From: Actinomortierella ambigua
Lineage: Eukaryota; Mortierellomycota; Mortierellomycetes; Mortierellales; Mortierellaceae
DNA: 55,592 nucleotides
Direction: 5' to 3'
Assembly (NCBI GenBank): GCA_016098155.1
Contig: JAAAJB010000139.1
Coordinates: 7,632 to 63,223 of the forward strand
Position 1 is the first letter of the stretch; each line of letters starts with the position of its first letter. The notes beneath the pieces were generated by a model. The model ran no database searches and was not told the DNA's origin. It saw nothing but the letters and a program-made list of their open reading frames with translations. This document shows positions 30,146-43,100 of the stretch, piece by piece. Made by a program: the position numbers and the translations under genes.

Positions 30146-33100
30146 ATGAACTCTCCCCCGTCTCCATCCTCGCAGACGTCCTCTGGGCCAAAAACTCCTG
30201 GAGACGACCCCGACGGTTTTCCCATCGACTCGTCCAATGGCCCGGGCCCTACCGCCCCCACAGCAACTGGTTATCCTGTCGGATCCATGTTGACCGACTC
30301 GACCTTACCGGACTTGTACTCTGAGGCCTACAACCTAGCTCTACAAGCCGTCACCGAGGATGGAGCTGGCGATCCCCACACGGCGCGAATCCTGTATTGT
30401 GAGGCGTGTGAGGTATTTGCAACAAAAGGGCTCACATTCATTTATGGATGATCGACAACATCAATTCGGGGCAGTTTTTTTTGTTCTTTCTTTCGGAACG
30501 CTTACCAGTCTGTTGTTGTCACCGTGTTTTTGTTTTCTCTTTATCTTTTAACCAGTTGTTAGGGCAAATAGCCAAGCGTAAGTCCACACTTGACTGGTCT
30601 TTATCTGTACATACTGATGCGGATATCAGAGACGGTCGCAAAATCAATTGATGAATTCAGCGCCGTTGTGTACTTTCGTGATAGGATAGTCCTTCCACAT
30701 GGCGATGAACTTCAGGGCGTGGAGCGAAAGTCACATCAATACATGATGCGAGCTGGATCCTTGTCGCACGCGAGGGACGCGTCAGAAGCTGTCCATGAAG
30801 TCAAGGAGATTTCAAAGTTGGAAATGCTTGTTCAGGAGGCTCAGGTACACCCCACGATACAGAACTATCATAACAAAGCCCCATCTACCATTCAGACACT
30901 TCCGCCGGTGTGTTACTCGAGACCCGGTAATAGAAACGACTAACGCTCGTCGCCCTTCCTTCCTTTCTATCGCCTGTATGGATGCCATTGTATGCCACAA
31001 GTTTGCATATGATCAAGGTGTTGCAGAGTCTGAGAAGCAGCGTGAGCAAGGAGCTCTTGACTTCTTCACAGAGTCGGCGGATCTCTACTGGCAAGCATGG
31101 AAAGGTAAAAGCGGCGCGACATTTTTTTGAAAGGTTGTTTTTTTAATCTTTTCCTCAATCCCCGTGGATCGTCGTGCTCAACCCACCCATCTCCCCAATC
31201 GACTGCCGAAATATAGAGGCTCCCGAAGGAGCCGAGAAAGATGCGCTCAAAGAGACACTGAACAAGGTCATGGTCATGGCAGAGGACATCAAGGGCATTT
31301 CAGCTCACGCCCATCCACCCCAAAGTAAGTTCTGTAGAATTTTCAGATCGCGTTTTTTGTATTCGGTGATCATTGACAGCATCCAATGTAGGCTAAACTC
31401 CGGGTCATTTTTTTTCTTTTGGTTTCATCTGTTTCCTGTCTCCCCTTCAAAACCATCTCTTAGAATCCAAGGCAGGAGCCACAATCGTTTCGGGGCCCTC
31501 AAACCTAACACCGCAAGAGTTGGCCGTACTGAAGAAGACGATGATAATCAACAACAAAGTGTACCATCCGTGGAGCGATACAGATGTACGGGACTTATTT
31601 TTGCGCGACAAGGGTCCTTTTGTGGATCCGGACGGGATGCTCCCACTTTCGGAAAAGCAGTTGGCCAAGTTTGGCGCGTGGAAGCGGGCTTCACAAATCT
31701 GCGAGAACCCCAAAATGATTTGTCTCATCTCCAGCACCAGTATTGTCCAGGACCTGGTCACGGATTGTTCATTCGTCGCCAGTCTGTGCGTCAGTGCCAG
31801 TTATGAACGACGATGGAAGAAACAGGTAGTTATTTCGTTTATTCTCCCTTTGTTCGAGTCACGCAACCCTATGACTACCATCTAATCACTCCTCCTCTCT
31901 CACAATTGTTTTACTATCACGCACACTTTCACTGTGGAAAAAAATATTTAGCTCATCCGTGCATGCATATACCCCAAGAACAAGTTTGGCGAGCCGTGCT
32001 ATAACCCGAACGGCAAGTACCTTGTCAAACTGACTTTTAATGGCATCCCACGGCGTGTTGGTAAGTCATTCTTTCGTTTTATCGGTTTTGGTTGAGAGGT
32101 AGGAAAAAAAAAAAGAAAGGCGGCAGGCAATCGACAGACTGATAACGAGAATATATTACACTGCATACAACTAGTCGTCGATGATTACCTCCCGGTCTCC
32201 AGGAATGGCACGCTCATGTGCACTTTCTCCACAAACAAAAATGAGCTCTGGCCGAGCATTATCGAAAAGGCCTACATGAAACTCATGGGCGGCTATGACT
32301 TTCCTGGGTCCAACTCTGGGATCGATTTATAGTAGGTTAATCTCCCGTGGTTGTTCAAACGCACGAGACGAACTTTGCATTTCAATGTTCTCACGCCTTG
32401 TTTTATTTCCTCTTGAAATCATTTAGCGCACTGACGGGCTGGATTCCAGAACACATTTTTATTAAGGAGACGGCCTTTGACAAGGAGAAGCAATGGAAGC
32501 GCATGGTGAATGGCATGCGAAATGGTATGAAAGCTCTCTTGTTCTACTATCCACAAACAACGTGTGAATGCCAAGCAGCCTTTTCTTTTTTTTTTTTTGA
32601 CTAATATCGGAGAGATATTATTGATAGGTGTGGCATTGGTGACCATTGCAACGGGCCACCTTTCGGAAGAGGACGCAGATCGACTTGGACTGGTTCCGAC
32701 GCACGCTTATGCCGTCCTGGACCTGAAGGAGATTCGAGGATTGAGGCTTTTGCAGGTGAAGAACCCATGGAGCCATAAGCGATGGAAGGGACCCTATAGT
32801 CATTTGGATGCCAAACATTGGACGGACCAACTCAAGGCGGAGCTAAACTTCGATCAGCTCTCGGCACTCAAGACAGACGACGGCATCTTTTGGATCGACT
32901 ATGACTCGGTCTGCACCAATTTTGACACTATCCATATCAACTGGAACCTTGAAACATTGAACTACAGGGCTGTTATCCACGCGTAAGTCAGTCACGTTTT
33001 GCTATTCTTGAAGAAGGAATTCCCTTCAGATCACTTTTTTGCTCCCTCCCCTTCTAACCATTGATGTCTTGCGCCGCGGCACAAAATACACAATCATTCG

Positions 33101-35134
33101 TAAAAAAAAAAAAAAAATAGACCATGGCCAAGTAACTATGGTCCGAAACGAGACAACTACAATCTGGGATACAACCCTCAGTTCTCACTGACGACGCATG
33201 TCAAGGGCACCCGGCCAGCGAGTATGTGGCTGCTCCTTTCAAAACACATTACGATGACAGAGGAAAACCGGGACTTTATCACACTGCACGTATTTGAAGG
33301 ACAAAAGCCACAGCAGACATCGGCGAGCTCGTCACCGATCGGAGACCCAGCGACGACGGCTACGGTACTGAAACAGCTCGGGTACCAGCAATGCGCACCC
33401 TTGACTTTATCCACGTCCCCGTCGCTGTCCTCGTTGTCAGACGGTATGGTGTTGGCAGGAGCAGAGGCGGAAGAGGAGCTTGGGCAGCGGATCTACTACG
33501 AAGGCAATTCATTGGTGAAGGGCATGTACGTGAACTCTCCGCATATTCTTGTGCGATTTGAGGTGCCACCTGGCAAGCACAACTTTACGATTGTGTTATC
33601 GCAGCATGTCAAACTGAGGGACCTGCATTTCACGTTGCGAGCATATGCGATGTGTCAGTTTACGATGCGCGAGATTCCGAAAAAGTATCCGATCGAGCGG
33701 AGCTATGAGGGCGCATGGACGGAAGAGACAGCCGGCGGGTGCAGTTATAATGCTGGGTTTTACAATAACCCGCAGTTCCATTTGGCGGTGCCAGTCTTGC
33801 CGGCGCCGCAAAAGACAACGGCCGTGCTGTTGATGCTGGAGTCGCCGAAGGACTATGCGGCGCATATCCAGATTGTAAACTCGAATGGGAAGCGAGTCTC
33901 GAGGTAATATTCTTTTCCCTTTATTTTTTTTTAAAAATTCATTCTTGCGCGTTCCGAGCTCACCTCTCCCTAACCACCTACTTTTTTTCCCCCTCTCGAA
34001 ATGGTTAGTGTCTGGACCAAGGACATTGTTGCTCAGTCTGGAGAATACCGACATGGCTTCTGCTATTGCGAGATGAACGAGCTGAGACGTAAGTTGTTGT
34101 TGAGAACTGCATACATCAATGAATGATATGAATTTTGTTTGCAAGAGTCTTCAACTAAAACGACCTTATTTAAACTAATCACTCTTTTTTTTTCCCACAG
34201 CTGGAGTGTACACAGTGATTGTATCGACCTTTGAGCCAGGTCAAACAGGAAAATACAAGTTGATTGTGCAATCTATCATTGATCTCCCGCTCACTCCGAT
34301 ACCCATTGAGGGAGCTGTAAGTAGACTATCGTGGTCAAAACCAGGCCATTAGGAAATGCTTTTTGTTGTTTTTACAAGTCTTTTTTTCTAACGCTAATTT
34401 TTTATACCCACTCATATCTTGTCTTTAGGGAATGTTCAAGAACGTTCAAAAGGGTCAGTGGGTGATCGGCGAGAGTGCCATGGGCTGGCACCATCACCAG
34501 ACTCTGAGCTACGCAAGGAACCCACATTTCCATGTACCGGTCCAAGAAATGACTACCCTCAAGTAAGTATTGCCCTCCCCTCTCCTCTCCCTCCTTAAGC
34601 TGAAGATCAGGAATGAAAAAAAAAAAAGACTTGGCCATCGTCAACTTATACCTTTTTTTTTTTTATTTTTATTTTCATAGGGTCCGTCTCCAAACTCCCG
34701 AAATGACGAACCCGACACCCAAAATCAACGTAACCGTCTTTGAACGACTAGATGAAGGCGTGTTAGGCCGCGAGGTCTGTTCGTCCGGGCCATATACATC
34801 GGTCCCTCAGGGCGTGGCGACGGACACGATGACGCTATTGCCGAATCAGTATGGGTACCTCATTGTGGTATCGACACTGGAGCCGGGCCGCGCCGGCAAG
34901 TTTGTCCTATATTGCTATAGCGATCGCGCACTGAAGATCGAGCCTGGCGGTGGTGCATCAACCACCATCTCTACCTCGGGGGCAGGCGGCGGCGGCGGCG
35001 GTGGCGGTAATACTGTCAGTGGCGGTCATCAGCGGTCTGGATCTGGAGGCTCGTCCACACCCTCGCCTTTGACATCTTCACGGTTCAGGCGGCCATTTGG
35101 ATCGAGTGGAAATGCCTACTCTCCGAACCCTTGA
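30146..35134 (+). CDS. PalB/Rim13/calpain-7-type cysteine protease
   Basis: Fifteen exons: 30146-30412, 30556-30577, 30630-30844, 31002-31104, 31217-31324, 31464-31825, 31952-32060, 32175-32331, 32427-32524, 32628-32982, 33121-33903, 34009-34088, 34201-34316, 34429-34562, 34681-35134 (1120 aa). Two MIT-like helical segments lie at the N-terminus ('DLYSEAYNLALQAV'; 'ALDFFTESADLYWQAWK'). The calpain core follows: 'DPDGMLPLSEKQLAKFGAWK', catalytic Cys in 'QDLVTDCSFVASLC' (about residue 338), 'MGGYDFPGSNSGIDLYALTG', catalytic His in 'HAYAVLDLKEIRG' and Asn in 'VKNPWSHKRWKGP'. The C-terminal region has calpain-type beta-sandwich domains ('VRFEVPPGKHNFTIVLS', 'GVYTVIVSTFEPGQTGKY', 'YLIVVSTLEPGRAGKF') and a Gly/Ser tail. 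PalB/Rim13 is recruited to ESCRT-III through its MIT region and cleaves PacC/Rim101 in alkaline-pH signalling. All three catalytic residues are present. The protein is about 280 residues longer than Aspergillus PalB. Confidence 0.93.
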
Positions 35135-35267
35135 GCCGTCATTCATCCACAGACATCTTTATTTTTATTGCCGATGTTGTTGTTGTCGGTCAAATTGAGC
35201 CATGTACAATTTACTCGCCCCTTTCGTTATCCCCCCTCCCTCAACCTCAGCCTATTGTTATCACACA

Positions 35268-35273
35268 AATAAA
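35268..35273 (+). terminator. Candidate polyadenylation signal of the calpain gene
   Basis: AATAAA lies 134 nt after the calpain stop codon and just before the palindrome begins. Confidence 0.4.
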
Positions 35274-35282
35274 AACTTTTCA

Positions 35283-35380
35283 AAAAAATCGGGGGTTTCA
35301 AACTTTGACATAGTCAAATTCGACCCACTATGGCACTTTTACTGTGATAAAGCAGCGCTAAACCGCTGCTCTGTCCGCCT
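35283..35380 (-). other. tRNA-like A-box/B-box segment at the outer end of the palindrome
   Basis: Read on the minus strand, 'AGAGCAGCGGTTTAGCGC' resembles a tRNA D-arm/A-box. About 45 nt later 'GGGTCGAATTT' resembles a B-box. The segment closes with 'GAAACCCCCGA' and seven T, a possible RNA polymerase III terminator. It does not fold into an obvious complete tRNA. The right arm keeps the A-box half and 'TGAAACCCC' but has lost the B-box part. Confidence 0.35.
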
Positions 35381-35464
35381 CAGGGAGGGCTAAGAATATG
35401 TGTGAAAGTCACATTGGGTGAACCTGGAGTGGAGTGGGACTGATAGAGTCAGTTCCTGCAAGGT

Positions 35465-36247
35465 TCAGAAGGTAAAGGTAAAAGAACGATCAAAAGACTC
35501 CTCTATGAGCGACAGAGGAAACGGATTGTGTTGTGAGACCGAGTCCGACGCCCTGTAGTCAACACACAGGCGCAGGGAACCGTCTCCCTTGGATACGAAC
35601 AACACAGGAGAGGCCCATGGGGAAGACGAGGGTTGGATAAATCCCTTAGCCGTGAGCTTATCAAGCTGCTTCCGAAGCTCTGTGAGTTCACGGGGTCCCA
35701 TCTTGTAGGGACGCTTCTGTACCAGCTTAGCATCCCCGGTGGGGATCCGTACATCGAAGCCGGGTCTCTCAGGAGGTAGGCCGATGACGGGCGAAAATAC
35801 TGTATCTTTGAACTTGGACAGAACAGCTTTGAGACCGTGGGGTAGGTCCATTTTTGAGCCAAGGAAGTCGTCAAACGCGACTGTATTGACTTGTACCGAT
35901 TCATCCTCATCCTCTTGAGATCGTAGGAAATAGGCTAAACCGATGTTGGACTCTTTATTGGCGACCTGGGACACCGTGCGGGGAACAACTACATTGGCGA
36001 CCACCAGGCCTCGCGCGTCTCGGAGGTGGTGGACCTTAGCCTCTGGGATCAACGGCACCGAGTAGGCACGACCATCGACAGTGAACGACAGCTTGGTGAA
36101 TCCATCGTCGTAGGTCGGATTTCGTTTTCTGACCCATGGTGTGCCGAGGAAGATCGGGTAGTTGAGCTTCTCAACTACCCTGTACGATCCGTTCCAACGC
36201 GCGGGACATGTCGAGAACATCCCGTCCAGGGTGGTTGAGAAGCTCAA
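35465..36247 (-). pseudogene. Gypsy pol fragment, left arm (protease end to reverse-transcriptase start)
   Basis: The reading frame runs outward from the palindrome centre. 'YPIFLGTPWVRKRNP' is the segment that follows the retropepsin active site in Ty3/gypsy polyproteins. 'RPYKMGPRELTELRKQLDKL', then 'GFIQPSSSPWASPVLFV' and 'GSLRLCVDYRA', is the conserved start of the reverse transcriptase. The frame stops after 'LIEESFDR', before the catalytic YxDD block, and runs into non-coding tail. It cannot encode a working polymerase. The ATG used by the frame lies in the spacer and right arm and has no meaning for the original element. Confidence 0.88.
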
Positions 36248-36941
36248 CTACCCGATCTTCCTTGGCACGCCGTGGGTCAGGAAGAGAAATCCGACCTACG
36301 ACGACGACTTCACCAGGCTCTCATTCAAGGTTGACGGTCGTACCTACTCGGTCCCGTTGATCCCAGAGACCAAGGTCCATCGTCTCCGAGATGCGCCAGG
36401 CCTTGTCGTAGCCAACATAGTTGTTCCCCGTACGGTGTCCCAGGTCGCCAATAAAGAGTCCAACATCGGTTTAGCCTATTTCGTACGATCTCAAGAGGAT
36501 GAGGATGAACCGGTACAAGTCAATACAGTCGCGTTTGACGACTTCCTTGGCTCAAAAATGGACCTACCCCACGGTCTCAAAGCTGTTCTGTCCAAGTTCA
36601 AGGACACAGTATTTTCGCCCGTCACCGGCCTACCTCCTGAGAGACCCGGCTTCGATGTACGGATCCCCACCGGGGATGCTAAGCCGGTACAGAAGCGTCC
36701 CTACAAGATGGGACCCCGTGAACTCACAGAGCTTCGGAAGCAGCTTGATGAGCTCACGGCTAAGGGCTTTATCCAACCCTCGTCGTCCCCTTGGGCCTCG
36801 CCGGTGTTGGTCGTATCCAAGGGAGATGGTTCCTTGCGTCTGTGTGTGGACTATAGAGTGTTGAACTCAGTCACACAACAGAATCCGTTTCCTCTGCTCG
36901 TAGAGGAGTCTTTTGATCGTTCCTTTACCTTTCCTTTCTGA
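36162..36941 (+). pseudogene. Gypsy pol fragment, right arm
   Basis: This is the mirror copy of the left-arm fragment. It has the same protease tail ('YPIFLGTPWVRKRNP') and reverse-transcriptase start ('GSLRLCVDYRVLNSV') and is truncated at the same place ('VEESFDRSF'). It is closer to the expected family sequence at the 'DYRxLNxVT' block than the left arm, which reads 'DYRASDSVS'. One codon is missing in 'PFPLLVEES' relative to 'PFPLSLIEES' on the left. Confidence 0.88.
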
Positions 36942-37162
36942 ACCTTGCAGGAACCGACTCTATCAGTCCCACTCCACTCCAGGTTCACTCAATAGGACTT
37001 TCACACATATTCTTAGCCCTACCTGAGGCGGATAGAGCAGTGGTTTAGCGCTGCTTTATCACATGTATTTCGTCAAATGAAACCCCAGAGAAAGGAGGAG
37101 ATCAAAAGTTCTGACTACTTTACTTCGGGGGGGGGGGGGAAGAGAAAAAAGACTATACATCA

Positions 37163-40100
37163 TCATTGAACGTCCTCGTCAAAGTCCAACCTGACCTTCA
37201 CTCTCGGTGGCAGTGGTTCGAGCTTCGCCTCCCTTGCAAAGTTCTTATGGTATGGCTTGTTTGTGTACAGGATCTCATACGCATGCGTCGGGGGCCGCGG
37301 CGGTGGGATCGGTGGGGGCCGCATGGGTGAATCTGGGACCGAGTCTGCCCCTGCTCCTGTTCCTGCTCTTGCTCCTGCATCAGCAGGTGCAGGGGCTGGA
37401 GTAGCAATCACAAGAGCGGCCGGTGTCTGTGTTGTCGTCGTCGACGTCAACGTCAGTGGCGGCGGTGTCACAGGTTCCATAAGGCTCGACGCGCGCGAAT
37501 CTGGGCGCGAGGGTGAGTTTGCGCCATTGTTGGTGTTGTTGGTACTGTCCGTCTCACGCAAGCTGTCCGAGGAGCCCTCCTTCCCATGAAGATGTTGTTG
37601 GCGCCTTGCAGGTCGCTGGATGAAACCGCCCCCGCTGCTGCTCGGAAGTTGCGGAGGAGGAAGAAGAGGAGAAGCTAGGGGTGATATTATATCGGCGGCG
37701 GCGGCGGCGGCGAATGAGGCGTCTTCGTTGTTCGCGACTCGATCAGCCATCGCCAGCTCTGGTGGTGGCGGCGACGACGACGGCCCAGGAAGGCCGTCTG
37801 TGGGCGAAAGAGGCATGATGGGCGACTCGAACGAGATGCGCGGCGTCATGCCACCACCACCACCGCGATTCCGTCCGCTACCGTTCCCGCCCTTCTGAAT
37901 GTCAATATCGCGAAGTGCCTTGGAGAGCGAGGCGATCGTGACCGTGGCTGTTCCGTTGCTATGATTGATGCCGTTTCCGAGAGGGTTGTTGGTGCTAGTA
38001 CCAGCAGGACCGCCACGCATGGGTGTATTATGTACAAGTGGGGGACCAATCTCGGTCGCGCTCATCGTCACGGGCGAGCCTCGGCCGCCGCTACCACTAC
38101 CGTTGTTGTTGCTGTTGTTGTTGGCACTGCTGCTACCGTTGCCATTGTTACTGTTGGCATGGGCACCATGGAAACGATTACTTGACTGCAGAAGCGACGA
38201 CGTGATGATCGGCAGTGGAGGTTGCATCAGCTTTCGTTCTGTTGTTCGTGGATGCTGGGCTTGCGTTGGTGAAGGTGGCACCGGGTAGGCCACCCCTGTA
38301 GTAGAGGAGGTCGTCGACTTTCGCATCGTCGTCGTCGTCGTTGCCGCCGACTCGCCTCCCCCGTCTAAACTCTTCCTTGGTGCCATAATGGACGACGGCA
38401 TCGTGACAGATCTTCGACTTCGGCCTTGATCGGAAGCTGTAGGCGTTGAACTCATGCTGCCGCTGTTGTTGTTATTGTTATTGTTGTTGCTGTTTCCTGT
38501 CTGACTCGATCCCGTGGCGCCACCGCCTGCCAGCTGTCCAATGATGCCTGTCAATGCTCCTGTACTGGCGCTCCGCTTGTTGGGGTGCATGAGATTCGGG
38601 GTCGAACTCGTGGTGCCCTTCGCATTCTTGCTCACATCCGACACTACATGCCCGAGCTGGTCAAGGCGTTCAAGTATCGCAGACCCTTCTAGCCGAACAT
38701 CAAACAGGCCGAGAATGAACCGCCGTACTGGAAGCCGATAGTGGTAGTGGCCCAGCATCTGCATGATCGCGCTATACAACGTCAAACTGCTGAAATACGT
38801 AGGTTGCTCCGCCTTGATCCTAAGCGGGATATCGACATGGTGGGAACAAAAGTGTGAGCGAATAATAAAAAAAAAACTCGTCTTACAACAAACCCAGGGT
38901 CTGTAGACCTGTAGTCATTGGGCACCATACTTTTGAAGAGCCTTGGAGGCGCCAGACGTGAGAATGTGGTTGGAGAGCTCTCCGATGTACTTCAAGATTT
39001 CCTTCTCCACGGCGTTACCCTCTCTTGTTAATGGGACATCAAGAGCGGGGATTGGTACTTGAATACGCTCCCAGGAAGGAACCTAATGGTTATGAAAGAC
39101 AGGACAAAGTTTCTTAGCAAAATAGGGCAATCCATCGTTACAGAAACGTTCAGACAACCCTCCCCCCCTCTTAGAGAATAGAACACGACTTACATCCAAG
39201 AACTGGTCAAGCCGCTTGGGCAAGCAGAGGCCTCTTGGCACCTTGTCGTCACCCATAATTCCTTCCCAGTCATAGTCTTCCAGGATCTCGATTCCTTGCT
39301 CAGTCTTACACAGCAGTCCAAGAACATAAAAGCAAGTACTATTCCGAAAAAAAAACAAGGTAAGTTCATCATAACCTTTTCGATGTAATAGGCCGGTATG
39401 CATTCTCCCCACAAACCCTCCCCCTCCCCTTCCCCGAAAAAACCTTACCCTTTGAGCGAATGAACCTTAGACCGCTCCGCCATGCCCACAATGTACTTGA
39501 ACAAATCCTCCTCTTCAAGGAAAGGAAGACCACCCACGGTCGACCCAACATTACCCTATGACGAAAAAGAGAAAAACGATTCTAGTCAGTCCAAGTTATG
39601 ATCCTTCCCCCCATCCCACAATTCATTCGCAACGAAAAATAACCTACCACAGCCCAAAGCACCGACTTGAGCTGGCTAATGATTGCAGGGTCCTTGTGCT
39701 CGGCGCAATGTTCACGGATAAACCGCGCGTACTTCTCGAAATGGCCCTTCATCCGCAGGAGGTGGCACCCTTCTTCTGTCCGTGTCAACTCGCCGTAGAA
39801 ATGGGGCAGGATCACTTGGCGGGCACGCTGCATTTGTAATTCGGCGTCGTTGTCAAACTTTCCATCTGCAGAAAATGGGTTAAAGCGGGATAGCTCCATA
39901 GCTTTGGCAAGTCGGATCTCAGTCTGGATCATGTAGCTTCGGTTGATGTTCTAACAAAGAAAGATGCTCGCAGGGGTTAAATTTTTTGTCACTTCTTCAA
40001 TGACAAAGGATCAGATTCAATGATATTGTGTTGGAGCTTTTTTTTTTCATCATATGTAATCCATACCATGAACCAGTCGTCCATCTGGCTTTCAATGTAG

Positions 40101-43100
40101 GACATCTCGTGCAAGTGGTGGAATCCTCGTGACGTAGATAGAAAGCGGAGCAACAACGGGCTTCCTGCATCACCAAGATGATCGAGGTTTGGGCGGAGAC
40201 GGATAAGGAGGTCCAGGTTCTTGGGGTGTGAACACGCATCGTCAAGACACTTGACCGCCATTTGGCAGACATCCATCGACGGGTCATAGAGCTAATGGTA
40301 AACGAGGGAGGTAAGGAGATTGATCGGTTTGGACACGCAAAAATTACATGTTAGAACGGATTATGCCCCTGCAAAACAAAACCAAGAAAAGTAAGGCGGA
40401 AAAAGTGCACTCACCTGAGTTGTCAGAAGGCGGATTCCCCAGTCGCTAAACTCATGGTTGGCCGTTCGTAGCACATTGCCGAGGTGCTGGGTTGCAGTGA
40501 GACGGATGTGCTTGTACCCCGATGTCATGATCTTTGATAAAATCACACGAGGGTGGCCATCCCTTTTTCGATATCCCAATGGAGGAGGGTGGGGTCAGAT
40601 GGGGGTGCATGGTGCTCACTTTCTTAATTTTTTTTGGTGCATTTTCATCGCATCTCCATTATATTCACTTACAGCTGATAGTCCATAGACGTAATTATCT
40701 TCTTGACCACGTCGTCTCGACTCCGGAGTTCACTGAGTCGGTAATAAGAGTCAAAAATCTTGAACTTCTCCAATAGTCTAATGAATATGGAAGAAGAGGC
40801 ATGTCAGCACCTCTGCGCCTAGCAGAAAGAGATAAAGTAAAACAGGGTCGCCGTGTTTCTATCATGCCAGTCAGTTCTACGTACTTCAGACCAGTATACG
40901 ACTTGCAGAGTGTTCCTAGCATTTCAAAATATCCTGAGGTCATGGTTGACTCCATGCGTTCACGGGAGAATATTGGATCGGATCCCGGATGTCCATGGAC
41001 CTAACGAGCGAGAGTGCAGGGACCAAGGAGAAATCGTTGTGAATCAAACTGCAGTGGACAGTCACTAAAGATCGGCGAAACTTTCGGGCACCTTTGTTAA
41101 GGAACGTACCGGTACTAGCTGAGTGAGTCCCTCAGCAATCAGACGCAAAATCTTGTTATGCATCAAAAACTTTGTGCCTTCCTGTGTCATTGTCAGAGAA
41201 TTGAATAATGCACAAGCGGTCCTTGTGAAAGGGTGAGACTACAGAAAAAAAAAGTCGCGTTAGTCTCACTGGCGGCGAAGCAACCGACCCCTACTTTGAT
41301 TCACACATTTGATGTAAACCAATTATATTTACCTCGTTGGCAAGTTTTTCACTGGAGTAACGACGATTTAGAGGACGGTAGAATGCCAAGAGCCTTTTCA
41401 TAAACTTGGTGCTTCGAACTGCATCGTCAAGGCGGCGTGGATTCAATAGAGGGCCCTGGATAATCTCGAGGATCTTGGGCCACCTCCACTTGGAGACGTC
41501 TTTCGTCTGTAGCACCTGTGAATCTAAAAGCATCGTCCTGAACTCCACTTCGTCCACCTGAGATGCTGCACGCATCTTGGCACGATCCACTTGACCTTCA
41601 TGCGCCTCTTGCCTATGTAAGACACAGAATGAACATTTAACATAAATCAGCCGTGTTAGATGAACTCGCTCGACTATGTCACGAAAAAGAAATTGATCCG
41701 GACCAGGAGATAGTAGGGACTCACCTTTCGGGCTTGAAGCCACTTTCAGATCGGCTGATCATGTCGATAAACCAGAATGCCTCCGTGGCAACATGACGCA
41801 AAACTGGATCCTGGAAATTGGTAGCCAATGTGAACAACTGCGCCAAGGAGTGGATTTGGATACTCTTTGCGGTCGGTAAGACCCGCGCTGAGAGCTGCAT
41901 AAGTTCTGAAATGAGAAAGATGGCTTTTCTCACGACAATTTGACCATCATGGTCGCCCAGCTTGGGATTGCGTCCGCCATTTTCGATCAGACTGATGAGT
42001 GCTTCCATCAACCCTGCCTCCAGAAACACCGTGAGCACAACACTTTGATGATGATCGACAAGTCCAAACATCTCTTTGTGTGCCTTCCAGTATTCTTCCA
42101 GCTCCTCTTCCTTTGGCTTCACTATATATCGATCCAAAAAAAAGAAGGGGGTCAGCAAATCTACAATCACCAAAAGTCCATGACTTTGAGACTCTGGAGC
42201 CATTTACCTGCTTTCCCTTGGAGGTACTCGACTAGCCACTTGGGCGTGTTTATCCTGAAGATATCGTAGAAAATATCCAGTAAAAGACTCTACATTCATG
42301 ATGACCCAAAAGCTTAATGCCGTTAACGATCTGCTTCAGACTGAAACAATCATGGAGGAAAGGGATACACATAGCACATCCTACCCTGTTCTCCTGGATT
42401 GGAAGCCGCAATGACTCGACGAGAGAGCGAATGGCTCTCTTCTCATTGGCACAGAGATCAAAGAGTCCTGCCCAAGATCGAATCATCGCCGTAATAATCC
42501 TTCCTGAGGCTCGCACACGGTCGGAATACGAGTTTCCATGAGAATAAATATCTGTAAACCCTGACATGACCATCTAGCAATGAAATTTGCCAACAGCAAT
42601 ATAATGTCAGTTATACCATTGCATACCTTTCGATTACTCTTCATTCATTTGGCACCTCTACTACTTCCTACCTCTGAATCCAGACCTTGACGGATGTATT
42701 TTCTTGTTTCCGGTGCCTCCAGCATATACAAGAACACTTGAAGCAGCGCATCGGATAAATCTTGCAGGTTATCAGTCAAAGCTATGAGCAGACAACGGAA
42801 TCCTCCACATCGAGCGACTGGGGTTGGGTCCGACATGACTAGAAGAGGGGAAACACCATGAGTTAAACATGTAAATATTCAAAAGGCGCACGCGTTCCGG
42901 AGCTCGAGCAAAGACACCAATACAACAATACATTTTGCTCCTCAGCTTACCCATTTCCCCAAGAGTTTCCAAACAGGTATTCCGCAGTTTGTCATCTGCT
43001 TGTTCAGAAATTGACACGATCGCTCTCAAGACTCCATCCGTCACAAACTGCATGCCCTCTTTTGATGTGATAAAACACCGGACAAGCTTAAGTGCCTCGA

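Larger units (their letters stand above)
35343..37063. mobile_element. Head-to-head inverted pair of truncated Ty3/gypsy pol fragments (1.7-kb palindrome)
   Basis: The left arm (about 35343-36182) and right arm (about 36227-37063) are reverse complements of each other along their whole length, separated by a spacer of about 44 bp. Both arms encode the same gypsy pol slice and then the same short non-coding tail, so they derive from one already truncated element. Arms differ at many positions, including about 18 amino-acid changes and a one-codon indel, so this is not a simple assembly mirror. No complete LTR, integrase or RNase H is present. It lies between the convergent 3' ends of the calpain and Rictor genes. 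Confidence 0.9.

Noticed and set aside
35503..35910. Second frame antisense-shifted within the gypsy arm (and its mirror 36499-36864)
   Set aside because: Shadow frame of the pol fragment; it appears in both arms for the same reason.
35343..37063. Assembly artefact explanation of the gypsy palindrome
   Set aside because: The arms differ at many sites and by an indel, which a mirrored read or misjoin would not produce; long reads could still test it.
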